Shown here: piece after piece, positions 46,654-55,218 of the stretch | Position numbering within the stretch: position 1 is the stretch's first letter | How the letters are laid out: every line of letters starts with the position of its first letter | From: Streptomyces asiaticus | GTDB taxonomy: Bacteria; Actinomycetota; Actinomycetes; Streptomycetales; Streptomycetaceae | Direction of reading: 5' to 3' | DNA: 64,000 nt | NCBI RefSeq assembly: GCF_018138715.1 | Contig: NZ_JAGSHX010000006.1 | Span: 9,796,001 to 9,860,000, forward strand | Program-made: the position numbers and the translations under genes | The notes under the pieces: generated by a model | Told to the model about the DNA's origin: nothing | Database searches by the model: none | What the model saw: the letters and a program-made list of their open reading frames with translations, nothing else

Positions 46654-47685
46654 TCAGGCTGCGGCTCGCTCGTGGGGAGGGCGTCGGCGCAGGTCCGTGC
46701 GGTTGAGGGAGGGGGGTGTGTAGGAGATGTCCAGAGGGGCGATGTCGGTGCCGGGCGGGACGATTGCGTCGATCTTGTCGAGGATGTCGTCGCCCAGGGT
46801 GAGGGTGGCGCCGGCGAGCAGGTCGTCGAGCTGGTCCATGGTGCGTGGGCCGATGATGGCGGCGGCGACGTCGGGGTGGCTGGTGGCGAAGGCCATGGCC
46901 AGGTGGGGGAGGGAGTGGCCGGCCGCTTCGGCGAGAGTGAGCAGTTGCTCAACGGCATCAAGCTTGCGTTCGTCGGTGAGGTGCCGGGGGACCCACTGCA
47001 TGCGGACGCCTGTGGGCCGCGGGGCGTTCTTGCGGTAGCGACCGGTGAGCAGTCCCGCGGACAGCGGACTCCACACCAGAACTCCCAGGCCGTAGCGGTG
47101 GCAGGTGGGCAGGACCTCGCGCTCGATGCCGCGGTTGAGTATGGAGTAGGTGGGCTGCTCGGTTCGCAGGCGGTGCAGGCCGCGCTGTTGGGACACCCAC
47201 TGGGCTTCGACGATTTCCGAGGCCGGCAGGTTGGAGGAGCCGATCGCGCGGACCTTCCCGGCACGCACGAGGTCGGTGAGCGCGGAGAGAGTTTCCTCGA
47301 TGTCGGTGTGCGGGTCGGGGTGGTGGATTTGGTAGAGGTCGATGTAGTCGGTCCGCAGCCGCTTCAGCGAGCCCTCGACCGCTTGGATGATCCAGCGCCG
47401 GGAGCTGCCGTTGCGGTTGGGGCTCTCGCCCATCGGGCCGTTGAACTTGGTCGCCAGCACGACCTCGTCGCGGCGTCCTTCGAGGGCCCGTCCGACGATC
47501 TCCTCGGTCTCGCTGTAACCGTAGACGTCGGCGGTGTCGATGAAATTGATGCCCGTGTCGAGTGCCCGGTGGATCATACGCGCGCAGTCGTCGTGATCCG
47601 GATTGCCCATCTTGCTGAACATCATGGTGCCCAGGCAGTAGGCGCTGACTTCGATGCCGGTCCGTCCCAGCTTTCGCATCCGCAC
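46654..47685 (-). CDS. Aldo/keto reductase
   Basis: 343 residues. (alpha/beta)8 AKR features: [20 protein letters not shown], catalytic Asp/Tyr in [16 protein letters not shown], Lys in VLATKFNGP, His in [14 protein letters not shown]-terminal NADPH-binding [15 protein letters not shown]. It reduces aldehydes or ketones with NADPH. Start uncertain: GTG 47685 or ATG 47679, both without an ideal ribosome site; the longer frame upstream lacks AKR homology. Gene order with the VOC gene (95 bases upstream, same strand) suggests cotranscription. Its stop lies 8 bases before the start of the AlkZ remnant. Confidence 0.92.
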   Translation of the reverse strand: MRMRKLGRTGIEVSAYCLGTMMFSKMGNPDHDDCARMIHRALDTGINFIDTADVYGYSETEEIVGRALEGRRDEVVLATKFNGPMGESPNRNGSSRRWIIQAVEGSLKRLRTDYIDLYQIHHPDPHTDIEETLSALTDLVRAGKVRAIGSSNLPASEIVEAQWVSQQRGLHRLRTEQPTYSILNRGIEREVLPTCHRYGLGVLVWSPLSAGLLTGRYRKNAPRPTGVRMQWVPRHLTDERKLDAVEQLLTLAEAAGHSLPHLAMAFATSHPDVAAAIIGPRTMDQLDDLLAGATLTLGDDILDKIDAIVPPGTDIAPLDISYTPPSLNRTDLRRRPPHERAAA

Positions 47686-47780
47686 GGTGCCCCGTTTCCT
47701 TCCGCTGTTGTAAGCGTTCGGTGCCCGCGCCGTCCGGGCGCAGCGGCCCGGACGGCGAAGGTATGGTCGGTTCGGCTGGC

Positions 47781-48203
47781 TCAGCCGTTGTACGGGGCGG
47801 TGATGTCCAGGACCCAGGTGACGCCGAAGCGGTCGGTGAGCATGCCGTACAGCGGCGCCCACTGCGCAGGCTCCAGCGGACGCACGATGGTCGAGCCCTC
47901 GGCGAGCTTGCCCCACAGGGCGGTGATCTCCTCGGCGTCGTCACCGCGTACGGAGACGAAGAACGGGTTGTCGCCCTGGTTCCAGGGCAGCTGCGAGGGC
48001 ACGTCGTAGGCCATGACGTGGAAGCCGTTGTCGCCGGCCACCTCACCCCACATCACCCAGTCCGCCTCGCTCTCATTCTGCACAGCGCCCGCGTCCTTGT
48101 AGGTGACCACGACGGTACGTCCGCCGAAGACGGACCGGTAGAAGTCCAGCGCTTCCCGTGCCGTGCCCCGTAAGTTGAGGTGAGTGGTGGTCGTGACGGA
48201 CAT
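47781..48203 (-). CDS. VOC-superfamily (PhnB-like) protein
   Basis: 140 residues with paired beta-alpha-beta-beta-beta modules: TTTHLNLRGTAREALDFYRSVFGGRTVVVTYKDAG, then NPFFVSVRGDDAEEITALWGKLAEGSTIVRPLEPAQWAPLYGMLTDRFGVTWVLDI. The FYRSVFGG and DRFGVTW motifs mark the PhnB/3-demethylubiquinone-methyltransferase-like glyoxalase group. Enzymatic role unknown. AGGAG lies before the ATG. Divergent from the WYL-type regulator stump, a common pairing in actinomycetes, so this gene was likely its target. Confidence 0.9.
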   Translation of the reverse strand: MSVTTTTHLNLRGTAREALDFYRSVFGGRTVVVTYKDAGAVQNESEADWVMWGEVAGDNGFHVMAYDVPSQLPWNQGDNPFFVSVRGDDAEEITALWGKLAEGSTIVRPLEPAQWAPLYGMLTDRFGVTWVLDITAPYNG

Positions 48204-48361
48204 AACCTGCTCCTTGCCTCGATGTGGCGAATACGCCGCCGACTACCCAAACGCCAGCGGCGGCTGCCGTGACCAGGAGGACGCCTCCTGAACGGCTCGT
48301 GTGTGACTATGGCGGAGGGAGAGGACAGGTTGTGTCCTCTACTGCGGTGAGAGCGCATCTC

Positions 48362-48584
48362 ATGCACAAGACGTCCTGACGGCTGCCCGCACTGCTCTCG
48401 CTGCTCCAAACGCACCGTGACGGGTCCGGCGAGGATCTCGCCGAGCGTCTCGACATCACCTCGCGCACCGTGCGCCGTGACATCGACTGCCTGCGCGAAC
48501 ACGATGACCAGGCCATCGCGCTGCAGACCGGCATCCGAACGGGGTGTCACATCACCACAGGGCAAAGGTCCTCTGATGCGGCAC
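48362..48584 (+). pseudogene. WYL/YafY-type HTH regulator, nonsense-mutated and cut by IS element
   Basis: ATG CAC AAG ACG TCC is followed by TGA (48377-48379) and then in the same frame RLPALLSLLQTHRDGSGEDLAERLDITSRTVRRDIDCLRE, the N-terminal HTH of YafY/DeoR-like WYL-domain regulators, which normally start MHKTS.RLLALLSLLQ. The sequence decays after DCLREHDDQ, and the IS630 element begins at 48585. The effector-binding WYL domain is absent. Confidence 0.75.
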
Positions 48585-48600
48585 TAGTAGATTGTCGCGG

Positions 48601-49742
48601 CTAATTTTTGGGATAGAGGTGGCGCAGTTTGATGCGTGCGTCGTGGGTGGTGAACTGCCAGTTCACTTGACGTTGGTCGGTGTTGGTGGCGTTCTGCCAG
48701 GCTGAGAGTTCGGTGTTGAGGATGCCGAGGTCGCTGATCCGGCGGTCGAGGCATTGCCGGGTCAGCGCGGAGAGTTCGATCTCGGCGATGTTGAGCCATG
48801 ACCCGTGCCTGGGCGTGTGGTGGATCTCGAGGCGTTGGGCCAGGGCGAATGCCTCTTGTGGTTCGAATGCCTCGTACAGCGAGGCGATGCTGTGGGTATT
48901 GAGGTTGTCCATCACCAGCACCACGGTCTCGGTGTCGGGGTAGTCCACGCTCAGTAACTGCTTGACCTGGCCGGCCCAGTCGGTCCGGGTCCGCCGGGAC
49001 AGTGCCTGAACACGGCGCCACCCGCGCAGGGGTTCGGTCCACACGAAGATCGAGCACGTGCCGCAGCGGATGTACTCGCTGTCCTGGCGGGCGTCGTGAC
49101 CGGGGCGGGCCGGGAGCGGGTCGCGGACATGATCGAGGAGCTGGTAGGGCTTCTCGTCCATGCACACCACCGGACGTGCCGGGTCGTAGGGCCGGGCATA
49201 GACGGCCAGCACGTCTTCCATCCGGGCCGCGAACTCCGCGTTCGCTCGTGGCGGGATGGTCCAGCACTTTCTCAGGTGAGGGCGCAGTTCCGTTTTTTTA
49301 AGACCCGCCCGATGGTGGAGTGGTCCAGATCGGGGATGTCCTCGGCCAGCGCGACGTGCTTCTCCAGCAGCCGCAGCGACCACCGGGTATGGCCCTGGGG
49401 TGGCTGTGAGCACGCCATCGCGATCAGCCTGGCTTCGACCTCGCCGGTCACCGGCGAGGGCACCGGCGGCAGGTCGCGCTTCTTCCGCGCGATCGTGGCG
49501 TGCACATCGCCACCGGTCTCGGCAAAACGCTTGGCGACCAGCCGCAACGTCTCACCGGAAACGCCGAGCCGGGCCGCGATCACCTCCTTGGAATCCACCT
49601 CACCCACCGAGGTGTCCAGCGCGAGCAGCACCCGGGCCCGCATGATCATCGAAGCTGGGCGAACACCCGTCGTGGTCACCCGCACCAACCCCTCGCGATC
49701 CTGCGCGGTCAACCTCACCGGCCGCTTCTTCTGCGAACCCAT
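48601..49742 (-). CDS. IS630-family transposase, expressed by -1 frameshifting
   Basis: OrfA (ATG 49742 to 49272) encodes an N-terminal HTH region: [50 protein letters not shown], and ends [11 protein letters not shown]. OrfB continues in the -1 frame from the same AAAAAAA run: [14 protein letters not shown], then the DDE catalytic domain with D in [13 protein letters not shown] in [20 protein letters not shown] in [14 protein letters not shown], ending at 48601. Slipping at the A7 run joins them into a ~380-residue transposase. All three catalytic residues are present, so the element may be active. Confidence 0.9.
49293..49299 (-). promoter_or_regulatory. Slippery heptamer for programmed -1 frameshift
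   Basis: Seven A residues on the coding strand, read A_AAA_AAA in the OrfA frame (TTA AAA AAA CGG). A -1 slip gives AAA AAA ACG and enters OrfB. This is the canonical X_XXY_YYZ arrangement and the longest A run in an otherwise GC-rich window. Confidence 0.85.
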
Positions 49743-49834
49743 GACAACAGTCCCGTCTGACAGAGGGAAAGGAATCTGCCAGGCACTAACCTCCCAACCA
49801 GACATGCCACAACTAAGCAGCGACAATCTACTAG

Positions 49835-50019
49835 CCATGCGCCGGTATCGGTATCGGGGACGCAACCGCGGTATACGCCGCCCAAGAAACCGTGGTCGTC
49901 GGCTGCGCCCGCCGGCACAACCGCTACGCCCTCCCGAAGCGCCGCCTGGCCATCGACTCAAGGTCCGCAGGCCCGATGGCCTCCCGGGCGTTGTTTGAGC
50001 CAAGCACTGGCTGTTCCGG
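49835..50019 (+). pseudogene. Unidentified coding relic right of the IS element
   Basis: The plus strand reads GIGIGDATAVYAAQETVVVGCARRHNRYALPKRRLAIDSRS without stops, with coding-like codon use, but no family was recognised and there is no start. Probably the far side of a gene interrupted before or by the IS insertion. Confidence 0.3.
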
Positions 50020-50319
50020 TCAATCCATGTCCATCTGCCAGTGGCGTGCGGCGCGGCGACCGGCGTAGCGTACCTTGCGGTTGTCAGCCCTCACCCACCC
50101 CTGCCATTCCTTATACGCCGAGCGTTCCTGGGTGCGTGCACAGCACGTCCATGGGGAGGCCATTCCGGTGACGGTGGCCCATCGGCAGCGGGTGCCGGTG
50201 TCCTGCCGGGGAGGGTGTGGCGGAAGGTCGCAGGGGCCGTGCCGGTGGTCGTGCAGGGGCAGGCCACCGTGCTCGCGGTGGCGTACCCACGATGGTTTCG
50301 TCTTGTCCGTGCGGGACAT
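50020..50319 (-). CDS. Conserved hypothetical protein (99 aa)
   Basis: MSRTDKTKPSWVRHREHGGLPLHDHRHGPCDLPPHPPRQDTGTRCRW... with several Cys and His (GPCDLPPH, TRCRW, TCCARTQ), Trp/Arg-rich, ending AARHWQMDMD. GGAGG lies 7 bases before ATG 50319. The MxRTDKTKPxWV start is a recurrent pattern in small Streptomyces proteins. The Cys/His content suggests metal binding, but function is unknown. Confidence 0.6.
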   Translation of the reverse strand: MSRTDKTKPSWVRHREHGGLPLHDHRHGPCDLPPHPPRQDTGTRCRWATVTGMASPWTCCARTQERSAYKEWQGWVRADNRKVRYAGRRAARHWQMDMD

Positions 50320-50403
50320 CTCGTTCCTCCGGAACCAGCCGCCCGGGGTCCCGGGCTCTCCGGGCGGGCGGCTAGTGCAACTGCGCCATCACGCTCACCT
50401 GTT

Positions 50404-50435
<32 letters not shown>

Positions 50436-50511
50436 AGCAACGTAAGCGTCGGCCTGCTTCTTCCAAGACTACGGCTCTCACTCCGCCGCCGACTGGTGAC
50501 CGGCCGCGCCG

Positions 50512-51411
50512 TCAGCCGGTGGGGCTCGGCGTCGGTGACGATGCCGGTACGGTCGGCCAGCCCATGATCTTGCGAAGGGTGCCGCCGAACAGTGCGGTCT
50601 TCTCCGCTTCGGAGAACTCGTCGCGGTCGAGCAGGTAGTGCAGTCCCTGGGCGTATGAGTGGTAGCCGGGATACCTCGGCACTGGGTCGAAGCCGTGGAG
50701 GCGCCCGAAGACCCGATGCTGGTCCGTCCCCCACATGCAGCGGTCGACTCCGAAGGCGTCCAGTACCTGCCTGAGGTGCGGCCAGATATCGGGGTACGGG
50801 TACGGCGTGTCTGACAGGGTCGGTGCCCCGGACAGTTTGACGGAGACATTGGGAAGGTCGGCGAGCGCCAGGAGCTGCCCGAGGCAGCGCCACGGCGGAT
50901 TGTCGGTCGGCATGAACGGCGGCTGGTTGAGTCCGAGGTGATCGATGATCAGTGGCAGAGTCGGGTACGCACGCGCCACCACCGCCACGTCGGGGAGATC
51001 GCCCGCGCCCAGGACGCACACCGGTACACCGTGTTTCTCGGCTGTGCTCAGCAAGCGATCGTAGGCGCCTGCCCGGAGACGCTCGACATTGCCGGGAGGC
51101 CAGGCTGTGGTGATGCGAAGACCCAGGACGCCCGGGTTCTCTCGCGCGCTCGCCACCTGGTCGGCAATGTCGGGCGCGCTCTCGTCGCATACCAGGACGG
51201 TTGCGAGTCGGTCGGGATGCCGGGCGGTCGCGGCCGCGCACCACTGGGCGGGGGCTACGTGCGGATCGCTGATGATGACGGCGGCATCCACGCCCGCGGC
51301 GTCCATCTGCCCGAGCAGAAGCTCGGTCTGCAGGTCCAAGAACGCCTCGTCGCCGTGCTTCCACTGCGACCAGGGCCGTGGTAGATGCAGATGCGCGTCG
51401 ATGATTTCCAT
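50512..51411 (-). CDS. Amidohydrolase family 2 (TIM-barrel metal hydrolase/decarboxylase)
   Basis: 299 residues. MEIIDAHLHLPRPWSQW gives the HxH metal motif at H7/H9; LPLIIDHLGLNQPPF supplies the later His and MWGTDQHRVF the catalytic Asp (GTD), as in the ACMSD/4-sulfomuconolactonase branch. These enzymes hydrolyse lactones or decarboxylate aromatics in catabolic pathways. GGAGAAG lies before ATG 51411. It shares its strand with a 55-residue frame and the epimerase upstream and may form an operon with them. Confidence 0.88.
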   Translation of the reverse strand: MEIIDAHLHLPRPWSQWKHGDEAFLDLQTELLLGQMDAAGVDAAVIISDPHVAPAQWCAAATARHPDRLATVLVCDESAPDIADQVASARENPGVLGLRITTAWPPGNVERLRAGAYDRLLSTAEKHGVPVCVLGAGDLPDVAVVARAYPTLPLIIDHLGLNQPPFMPTDNPPWRCLGQLLALADLPNVSVKLSGAPTLSDTPYPYPDIWPHLRQVLDAFGVDRCMWGTDQHRVFGRLHGFDPVPRYPGYHSYAQGLHYLLDRDEFSEAEKTALFGGTLRKIMGWPTVPASSPTPSPTG

Positions 51412-51471
51412 GGGGAGACTTCTCCTCGGGAGGTCTGATCGATACCAGGCACGCGATCGGGCCCGCGTTGT

Positions 51472-51639
51472 TCAGGTGAGTTCGGCCGGCGCCGGCGCGA
51501 TGAGGGTGAGCTGATGGATGCCGGGCGTGAACTGGGTGCCGACGGGAAGGAGCAGCGCCCGTGCCCGGTCGCGGTCGTCGACCCAACCGACCGGCCCCGG
51601 CGTCCGCCGCGCCATGTCCACTACCGTGCTGGCTCCCAT
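51472..51639 (-). CDS. 55-residue hypothetical ORF
   Basis: MGASTVVDMARRTPGPVGWVDDRDRARALLLPVGTQFTPGIHQLTLIAPAPAELT, with AAGGGAAG upstream of ATG 51639, fits between the epimerase (36 bases) and the amidohydrolase (60 bases) on the same strand. No family recognised. It could be a truncated relic. Confidence 0.35.
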   Translation of the reverse strand: MGASTVVDMARRTPGPVGWVDDRDRARALLLPVGTQFTPGIHQLTLIAPAPAELT

Positions 51640-51675
51640 GGCGATCTTCCCTTTGAATCCGCCGCACGGTTTGCG

Positions 51676-52572
51676 TCAGCCGGTGAAGTAGTGGCCTGCG
51701 TCGAGGTCCGCGAGCAGCCCGGGACGAACCGGGTGCCAGTCCATCAGCTTTTGGGTGCTGGCACTGGAGGCCGGCGCGTCCATCGCGAAGATCGGACCGA
51801 GCCAGCCGAAGTGCTCGACGGCATGCTCCACCGGGATGGACGTGACCGGCAGGTTCAGGTGCTTGCCGATGCGCTCGGCGAGCCGGCGCACCGGGATGCC
51901 CTCATCGCCTACCGCGTGCAGCCGGCTGCCCGCGGGCGCGTGCTCCAAGGCCAGCCGGTACAGCAGCGCGGCGTCCAGCCGGTGCACGGCCGGCCACGCG
52001 TTGGCCCCGTCCCCCGGATACGCCGACACACCCCGCTCCCGGGCAATATCGATCAGCCGGGAGACGAAGCCGTGGTGGTCGCCCTCGCCGTGCACCGACC
52101 GTGGCAGCCGTACCACTGAGCCGCGCACGCCGCGGTCGGCGAACGCCAGCACCGCCTCCTCCGCACCACCTCGCGCCGCAGCGGGCGTCCCGGGCGCGGG
52201 GATGGTGTCCTCGGTCGCCATCCCGCCCGCCACGCCCGGGGTGCCGGAGCTGATCACAAAGGGGCGATCCGTGCCGGCCAGCGTCTGCGCGATGGTCTCG
52301 ATGGCGCGCAGGTCCACCGCGACGGAGTTCTGGAACTGGGTGAAGTCATGGATGAACGCGGTGTGGATCACGCCGTCGGCCAACGCCGCACCGGCGCGCA
52401 GGCTGTCCAGGTCCTCCAGGGTGCCGCGGTGCACCTCGGCCCCCGTTGCGGTCAGCGTGGCAGCGGAGGGGTCCGATCGGGCCAGGCCAAGCACCTGGTG
52501 CCCGGCATCCAGCAGCTCCCGCACGACCGCGGCCCCGACGAAGCCGGTCGCACCGGTGACGAATACGCGCAT
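51676..52572 (-). CDS. NAD-dependent epimerase/dehydratase-like extended SDR
   Basis: 298 residues. N-terminal Rossmann motif MRVFVTGATGFVGAAVVRELL (GATGFVG at 7-13); LGLARSDPSAATL after the second strand; ADGVIHTAFIHDF; FVISSGTPGVAGG; GDGANAWPAVHRLDAALLYRLALEHAPAGSRLHAVGDEGIP. The usual catalytic YxxxK is not evident at the expected place, where AARGGAEEAVLAF stands, so it belongs to the atypical SDRs with a redox or sensor role. AAGGAG lies 11 bases before ATG 52572. Divergent from a LysR regulator. Confidence 0.88.
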   Translation of the reverse strand: MRVFVTGATGFVGAAVVRELLDAGHQVLGLARSDPSAATLTATGAEVHRGTLEDLDSLRAGAALADGVIHTAFIHDFTQFQNSVAVDLRAIETIAQTLAGTDRPFVISSGTPGVAGGMATEDTIPAPGTPAAARGGAEEAVLAFADRGVRGSVVRLPRSVHGEGDHHGFVSRLIDIARERGVSAYPGDGANAWPAVHRLDAALLYRLALEHAPAGSRLHAVGDEGIPVRRLAERIGKHLNLPVTSIPVEHAVEHFGWLGPIFAMDAPASSASTQKLMDWHPVRPGLLADLDAGHYFTG

Positions 52573-52678
52573 GGTTGTCGGACTCCTTCGACCAGGTGAC
52601 TGTCAGCCGGCTCCGCATAGGTGCCGGGCCGGTTCTCCCACCCTGCCCCCGGACGACCTTCCCGATCCAATGAAACCT

Positions 52679-52696
52679 CCGTATCGTGCAATACGG
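52679..52696. promoter_or_regulatory. Perfect dyad, probable LysR operator
   Basis: CCGTAT-N6-ATACGG, a perfect 6+6 inverted repeat in the 185-base divergent region between the epimerase (start 52572) and LysR (start 52758). Position and symmetry are typical of a LysR-type binding site controlling both. Confidence 0.65.
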
Positions 52697-52757
52697 CTTG
52701 AGCATCACCCCAGTTCATTGCCCTGTGCATGACGTGGTCGAGGGCTACCCTGGAGAC

Positions 52758-53675
52758 ATGCCCGACCTGCCGCCGCCCGTAGACCTCGATCTGCGGCTGG
52801 TGCACAGCTTCACGGTCATCGCCGAACACCGGCATTTCGGCCGTGCCGCCGAAGCCCTGCACATCACCCAGCCGTCGCTGACCCGGCAGATCCACCGTCT
52901 GGAACAGCAACTCGGCGCCCGGCTACTGGACCGCACTCCGCGAGGCAGCCGCCTCACCGAGGCGGGCCAGGTGTTCCTGCCACAGGCCAAAGCGTTGCTG
53001 CGCGCCGCGGCTGGGGCCATCGCACGCGCCAAGGCCGCGGCCCAGCCCAGCCGCATCACCGTCGGCTACACCACCGGCCTGATCGTCACACCCGCCGTAC
53101 GCGAGATGCGCCACCGCCATCCCGACGCCGATGTGCAGGCCCAGCACGTGGCCTTCCACGACGTCCGGGCCGCGCTGCTGGAACACCGGGTGGACGCGGT
53201 GGTCAGCCGGTTGCCGTTCCCCACCGATCAGTTACACGTCACGGTTCTCTACGACGAACCGCGCGTCGTGGTCGTGCCGCTGGACCACAGGTTGGCAGGC
53301 AAGGAATACGTCACCCTCGACGACATCGCCGACGAACCCCTGCCCCGACTGCGTGAGTCCGATCCGGCGTGGAGCGCCTACTGGCGCATCGATCCCCGCC
53401 CCAACGGCCGCCCCGCGCCCGACGGTCCCCTCATCGACGCCATCGAGGACAAGTTCGAACTCGTCGCCGCCGGGCAGGCCGTGGCCATCTTCGTCGGCCA
53501 CAACATCCAGGCCCTGCGTCCCGACCTCACCTCGATTCCGCTCGACGGCGTCGATCCGGCCCAGGTCGTACTGGCCACTCGCGCCGACGACCACAGTCGC
53601 CTGGTCGCCGCGTTCCGTAAGTACGCCCGGACCCACCTCAGCAGACCGGACTCAGCCGACCCCACCCGGTCGTGA
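52758..53675 (+). CDS. LysR-family transcriptional regulator
   Basis: 305 residues. HTH: LDLRLVHSFTVIAEHRHFGRAAEALHITQPSLTRQIHRLEQQLGARLLDRTPRGSRLTEAG; effector domain from RITVGYTTGLIVTPAVREMRHRHPD. A short GGAG stands just before ATG 52758. Divergent from the epimerase across a perfect dyad, hence its likely activator, with the amidohydrolase as a possible further target. Confidence 0.92.
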   Translation: MPDLPPPVDLDLRLVHSFTVIAEHRHFGRAAEALHITQPSLTRQIHRLEQQLGARLLDRTPRGSRLTEAGQVFLPQAKALLRAAAGAIARAKAAAQPSRITVGYTTGLIVTPAVREMRHRHPDADVQAQHVAFHDVRAALLEHRVDAVVSRLPFPTDQLHVTVLYDEPRVVVVPLDHRLAGKEYVTLDDIADEPLPRLRESDPAWSAYWRIDPRPNGRPAPDGPLIDAIEDKFELVAAGQAVAIFVGHNIQALRPDLTSIPLDGVDPAQVVLATRADDHSRLVAAFRKYARTHLSRPDSADPTRS

Positions 53676-53678
53676 CGC

Positions 53679-54023
53679 GTGTTCCTGGGGTCGTTCGGGG
53701 AAGCCGTCGGCCGCGCCATCGCCATCGAAGAAGGCATCAGCGCCTTGGTCATCTCCTAGGCCGGCCGCCACCCGTACTTCGAAGACGTCAGCCGCGTCGA
53801 CCAGGAACTGCTCACCACCATCGACCACATGACCGCTCACCTGGAGGTCAGCGTGGTGCGCACGGCCGACTGGGAGAGAGCCATCATGACGGGCTACGCG
53901 GTCTGGCGACAGCTGCACAAGCACGGCGGCGGCCGCCTCGAACTCGACCTGATCACGCAGACGCTGGCCTTGTCCAGCCCTGATTCGCTCTGTCCGGCCG
54001 GCTCAACGACCAGCCACGGGTGA
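53679..54023 (+). pseudogene. Unidentified remnant with in-frame TAG
   Basis: VFLGSFGEAVGRAIAIEEGISALVIS, then a TAG at about 53757, then AGRHPYFEDVSRVDQELLTTIDHMTAHLEVSVVRTADWERAIMTGYAVWRQLHKHGGGRLELDL. The continuous coding character across the stop and the absence of a start point to a degraded gene. Family not recognised. Confidence 0.4.
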
Positions 54024-54026
54024 GTG

Positions 54027-54200
54027 TCAGGCCCACTCCAGGGCGAGGTGTCCGTGGGCGTGGTAGGAGCGGAAGAGAGCCAGCTTGGCCTCCCATGCTT
54101 CCTCCCCGGGCTCCCACACCATGCCTTCCTCGTCCAGGAGCTCGCGACGCCAGGTGTCGAGAAAAAAGTCGCGCGGGAACAGCCTCACTCGTAGGGCTGC
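54027..54200 (-). pseudogene. Helicase-associated (HA) domain fragment
   Basis: The minus strand encodes LDEEGMVWEPGEEAWEAKLALFRSYHAHGHLALEWA before TGA at 54027. The GMVW.P.EEAWE..L....YH..HGHL pattern is the repeat found in Streptomyces helicase-associated domains. Only one repeat is left. Confidence 0.5.
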
Positions 54201-54342
54201 GCAATTCCTGTACGTCCTCGCGTATCGACGACGGCGCCTTCAGGCTGAAGAGACCGGACCAGGTGACTGTTGATTCGCGGTTCGCAGGAGTGCGCCGGTT
54301 GATTGGCGCAGCTCTGCTACGTCGTCCCGTTCCTCTTACTTA

Positions 54343-54805
54343 CTCAGGTTGAACTTGCAGAGTCCGGCGGTCTGATCGCGTCGTCGCGTCCGCGCACCCG
54401 CACCACCGGCCGGGCTCCGCGCGGTGCCCAGGTGTGTCCCTTCGGCGGCCTCAGCCCCTGGCCTGCCTCGTCCTCGAAGCAGATGTGGGCGCGCAGGTCC
54501 GCCGCGCTCCCTTTACCTGCGGCCACACCTCGGCCTTCCATACCTCGATCGCCTCGTCGTCGCGTTCGATCCTCCCGCTCCCGCCGCCAACCTCGCACCG
54601 ACCGCGATGCCACCCGAAGCTCCCTCGCGACGGCCTCGGTCCTCTCACCACGAGCGAACCACTCGGCCGCCTCGAGACGCACCCGCTCCCGCTTTTCCTG
54701 CTCCTTGGGCGTCAGCCCGCCACCATGCGCATACCGCATGACGACGTCGTACCGCAACGATCAAGAACCGTCGCGGGCCGCCGGACTCTGCGAGTTCAAC
54801 CTGAG
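54343..54805. mobile_element. 463-bp MITE-like deletion derivative of an IS630-family element
   Basis: Bounded by about 30-bp inverted repeats (CTCAGGTTGAACTTGCAGAG at left; right end, reversed, CTCAGGTTGAACTCGCAGAG, continuing TCCGGCGG) and by TA on each side (54341-54342, 54806-54807). Inside, a 137-codon minus-strand frame joins the HTH start of an IS630 transposase (MRYAHGGGLTPKEQEKRERVRLEAAEWFARGER...ARELRVASRSVRGW) to a piece of its catalytic domain (HICFEDEAGQGLRPPKGHTWAPRGARPVVRVRG); the rest is deleted. It cannot move by itself but retains ends a full-length relative could act on. Confidence 0.8.
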
Positions 54806-55218
54806 TAATACGGCAGCGACACTTCGTGACTGGGTGTGGGCGATCTCGTTGGCCGCTCGACGACGGAGCCAGCATGCTCAGCGCTGCACGCCATGCCGAA
54901 GATCTGGGCTTCGCTCACATTGCGATGGGCAACGGGCTCCTGGACAGCGGTTTCGGCCTCGATACGGATTCAGTCGTGGTCCTTGTTCTCGTGAGGCATG
55001 CCGGGCCGCCCAGGGCCCCCCGCACTCTGCGCCGGGCCCCTCCTCCGGCAGGAAAGGCGACGCCGATTGGGCGCCGGCCGAACGGCTCGGGGGCCGCCAT
55101 CGCACACTGTCCCGGCGCTTCGTCTCTCGGCCCGGCAAGCTCCACACGCACCTCTCAACTCGTTGATGATGGGAGAGGGCCGGAAGGTGCCGTCGTGTCG
55201 GCTGCGGGGGACTGGGGG
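54806..55218. other. Stretch without intact gene
   Basis: About 410 bases. A possible luciferase-like monooxygenase relic (LSAARHAEDLGFAHIAMGNGLL) lies at about 54870-54945 on the plus strand. The rest shows no recognisable gene. Confidence 0.3.

Larger units (their letters stand above)
48585..49834. mobile_element. Complete IS630-family insertion sequence
   Basis: 1246 bases (48587-49832) bounded by a TA dinucleotide at each end (48585-48586 and 49833-49834), the expected target duplication of the IS630/Tc1-mariner group. Terminal inverted repeats match over about 18 bases with two mismatches (left GTAGATTGTCGCGGCTAA, right in reverse GTAGATTGTCGCTGCTTA). It contains one transposase in two overlapping frames and no passenger gene. 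It is inserted at the end of the WYL-type regulator stump. Confidence 0.92.

Noticed and set aside
54826..55000. Luciferase-like monooxygenase fragment
   Set aside because: Fewer than 30 residues of weak similarity; not enough for a feature of its own.
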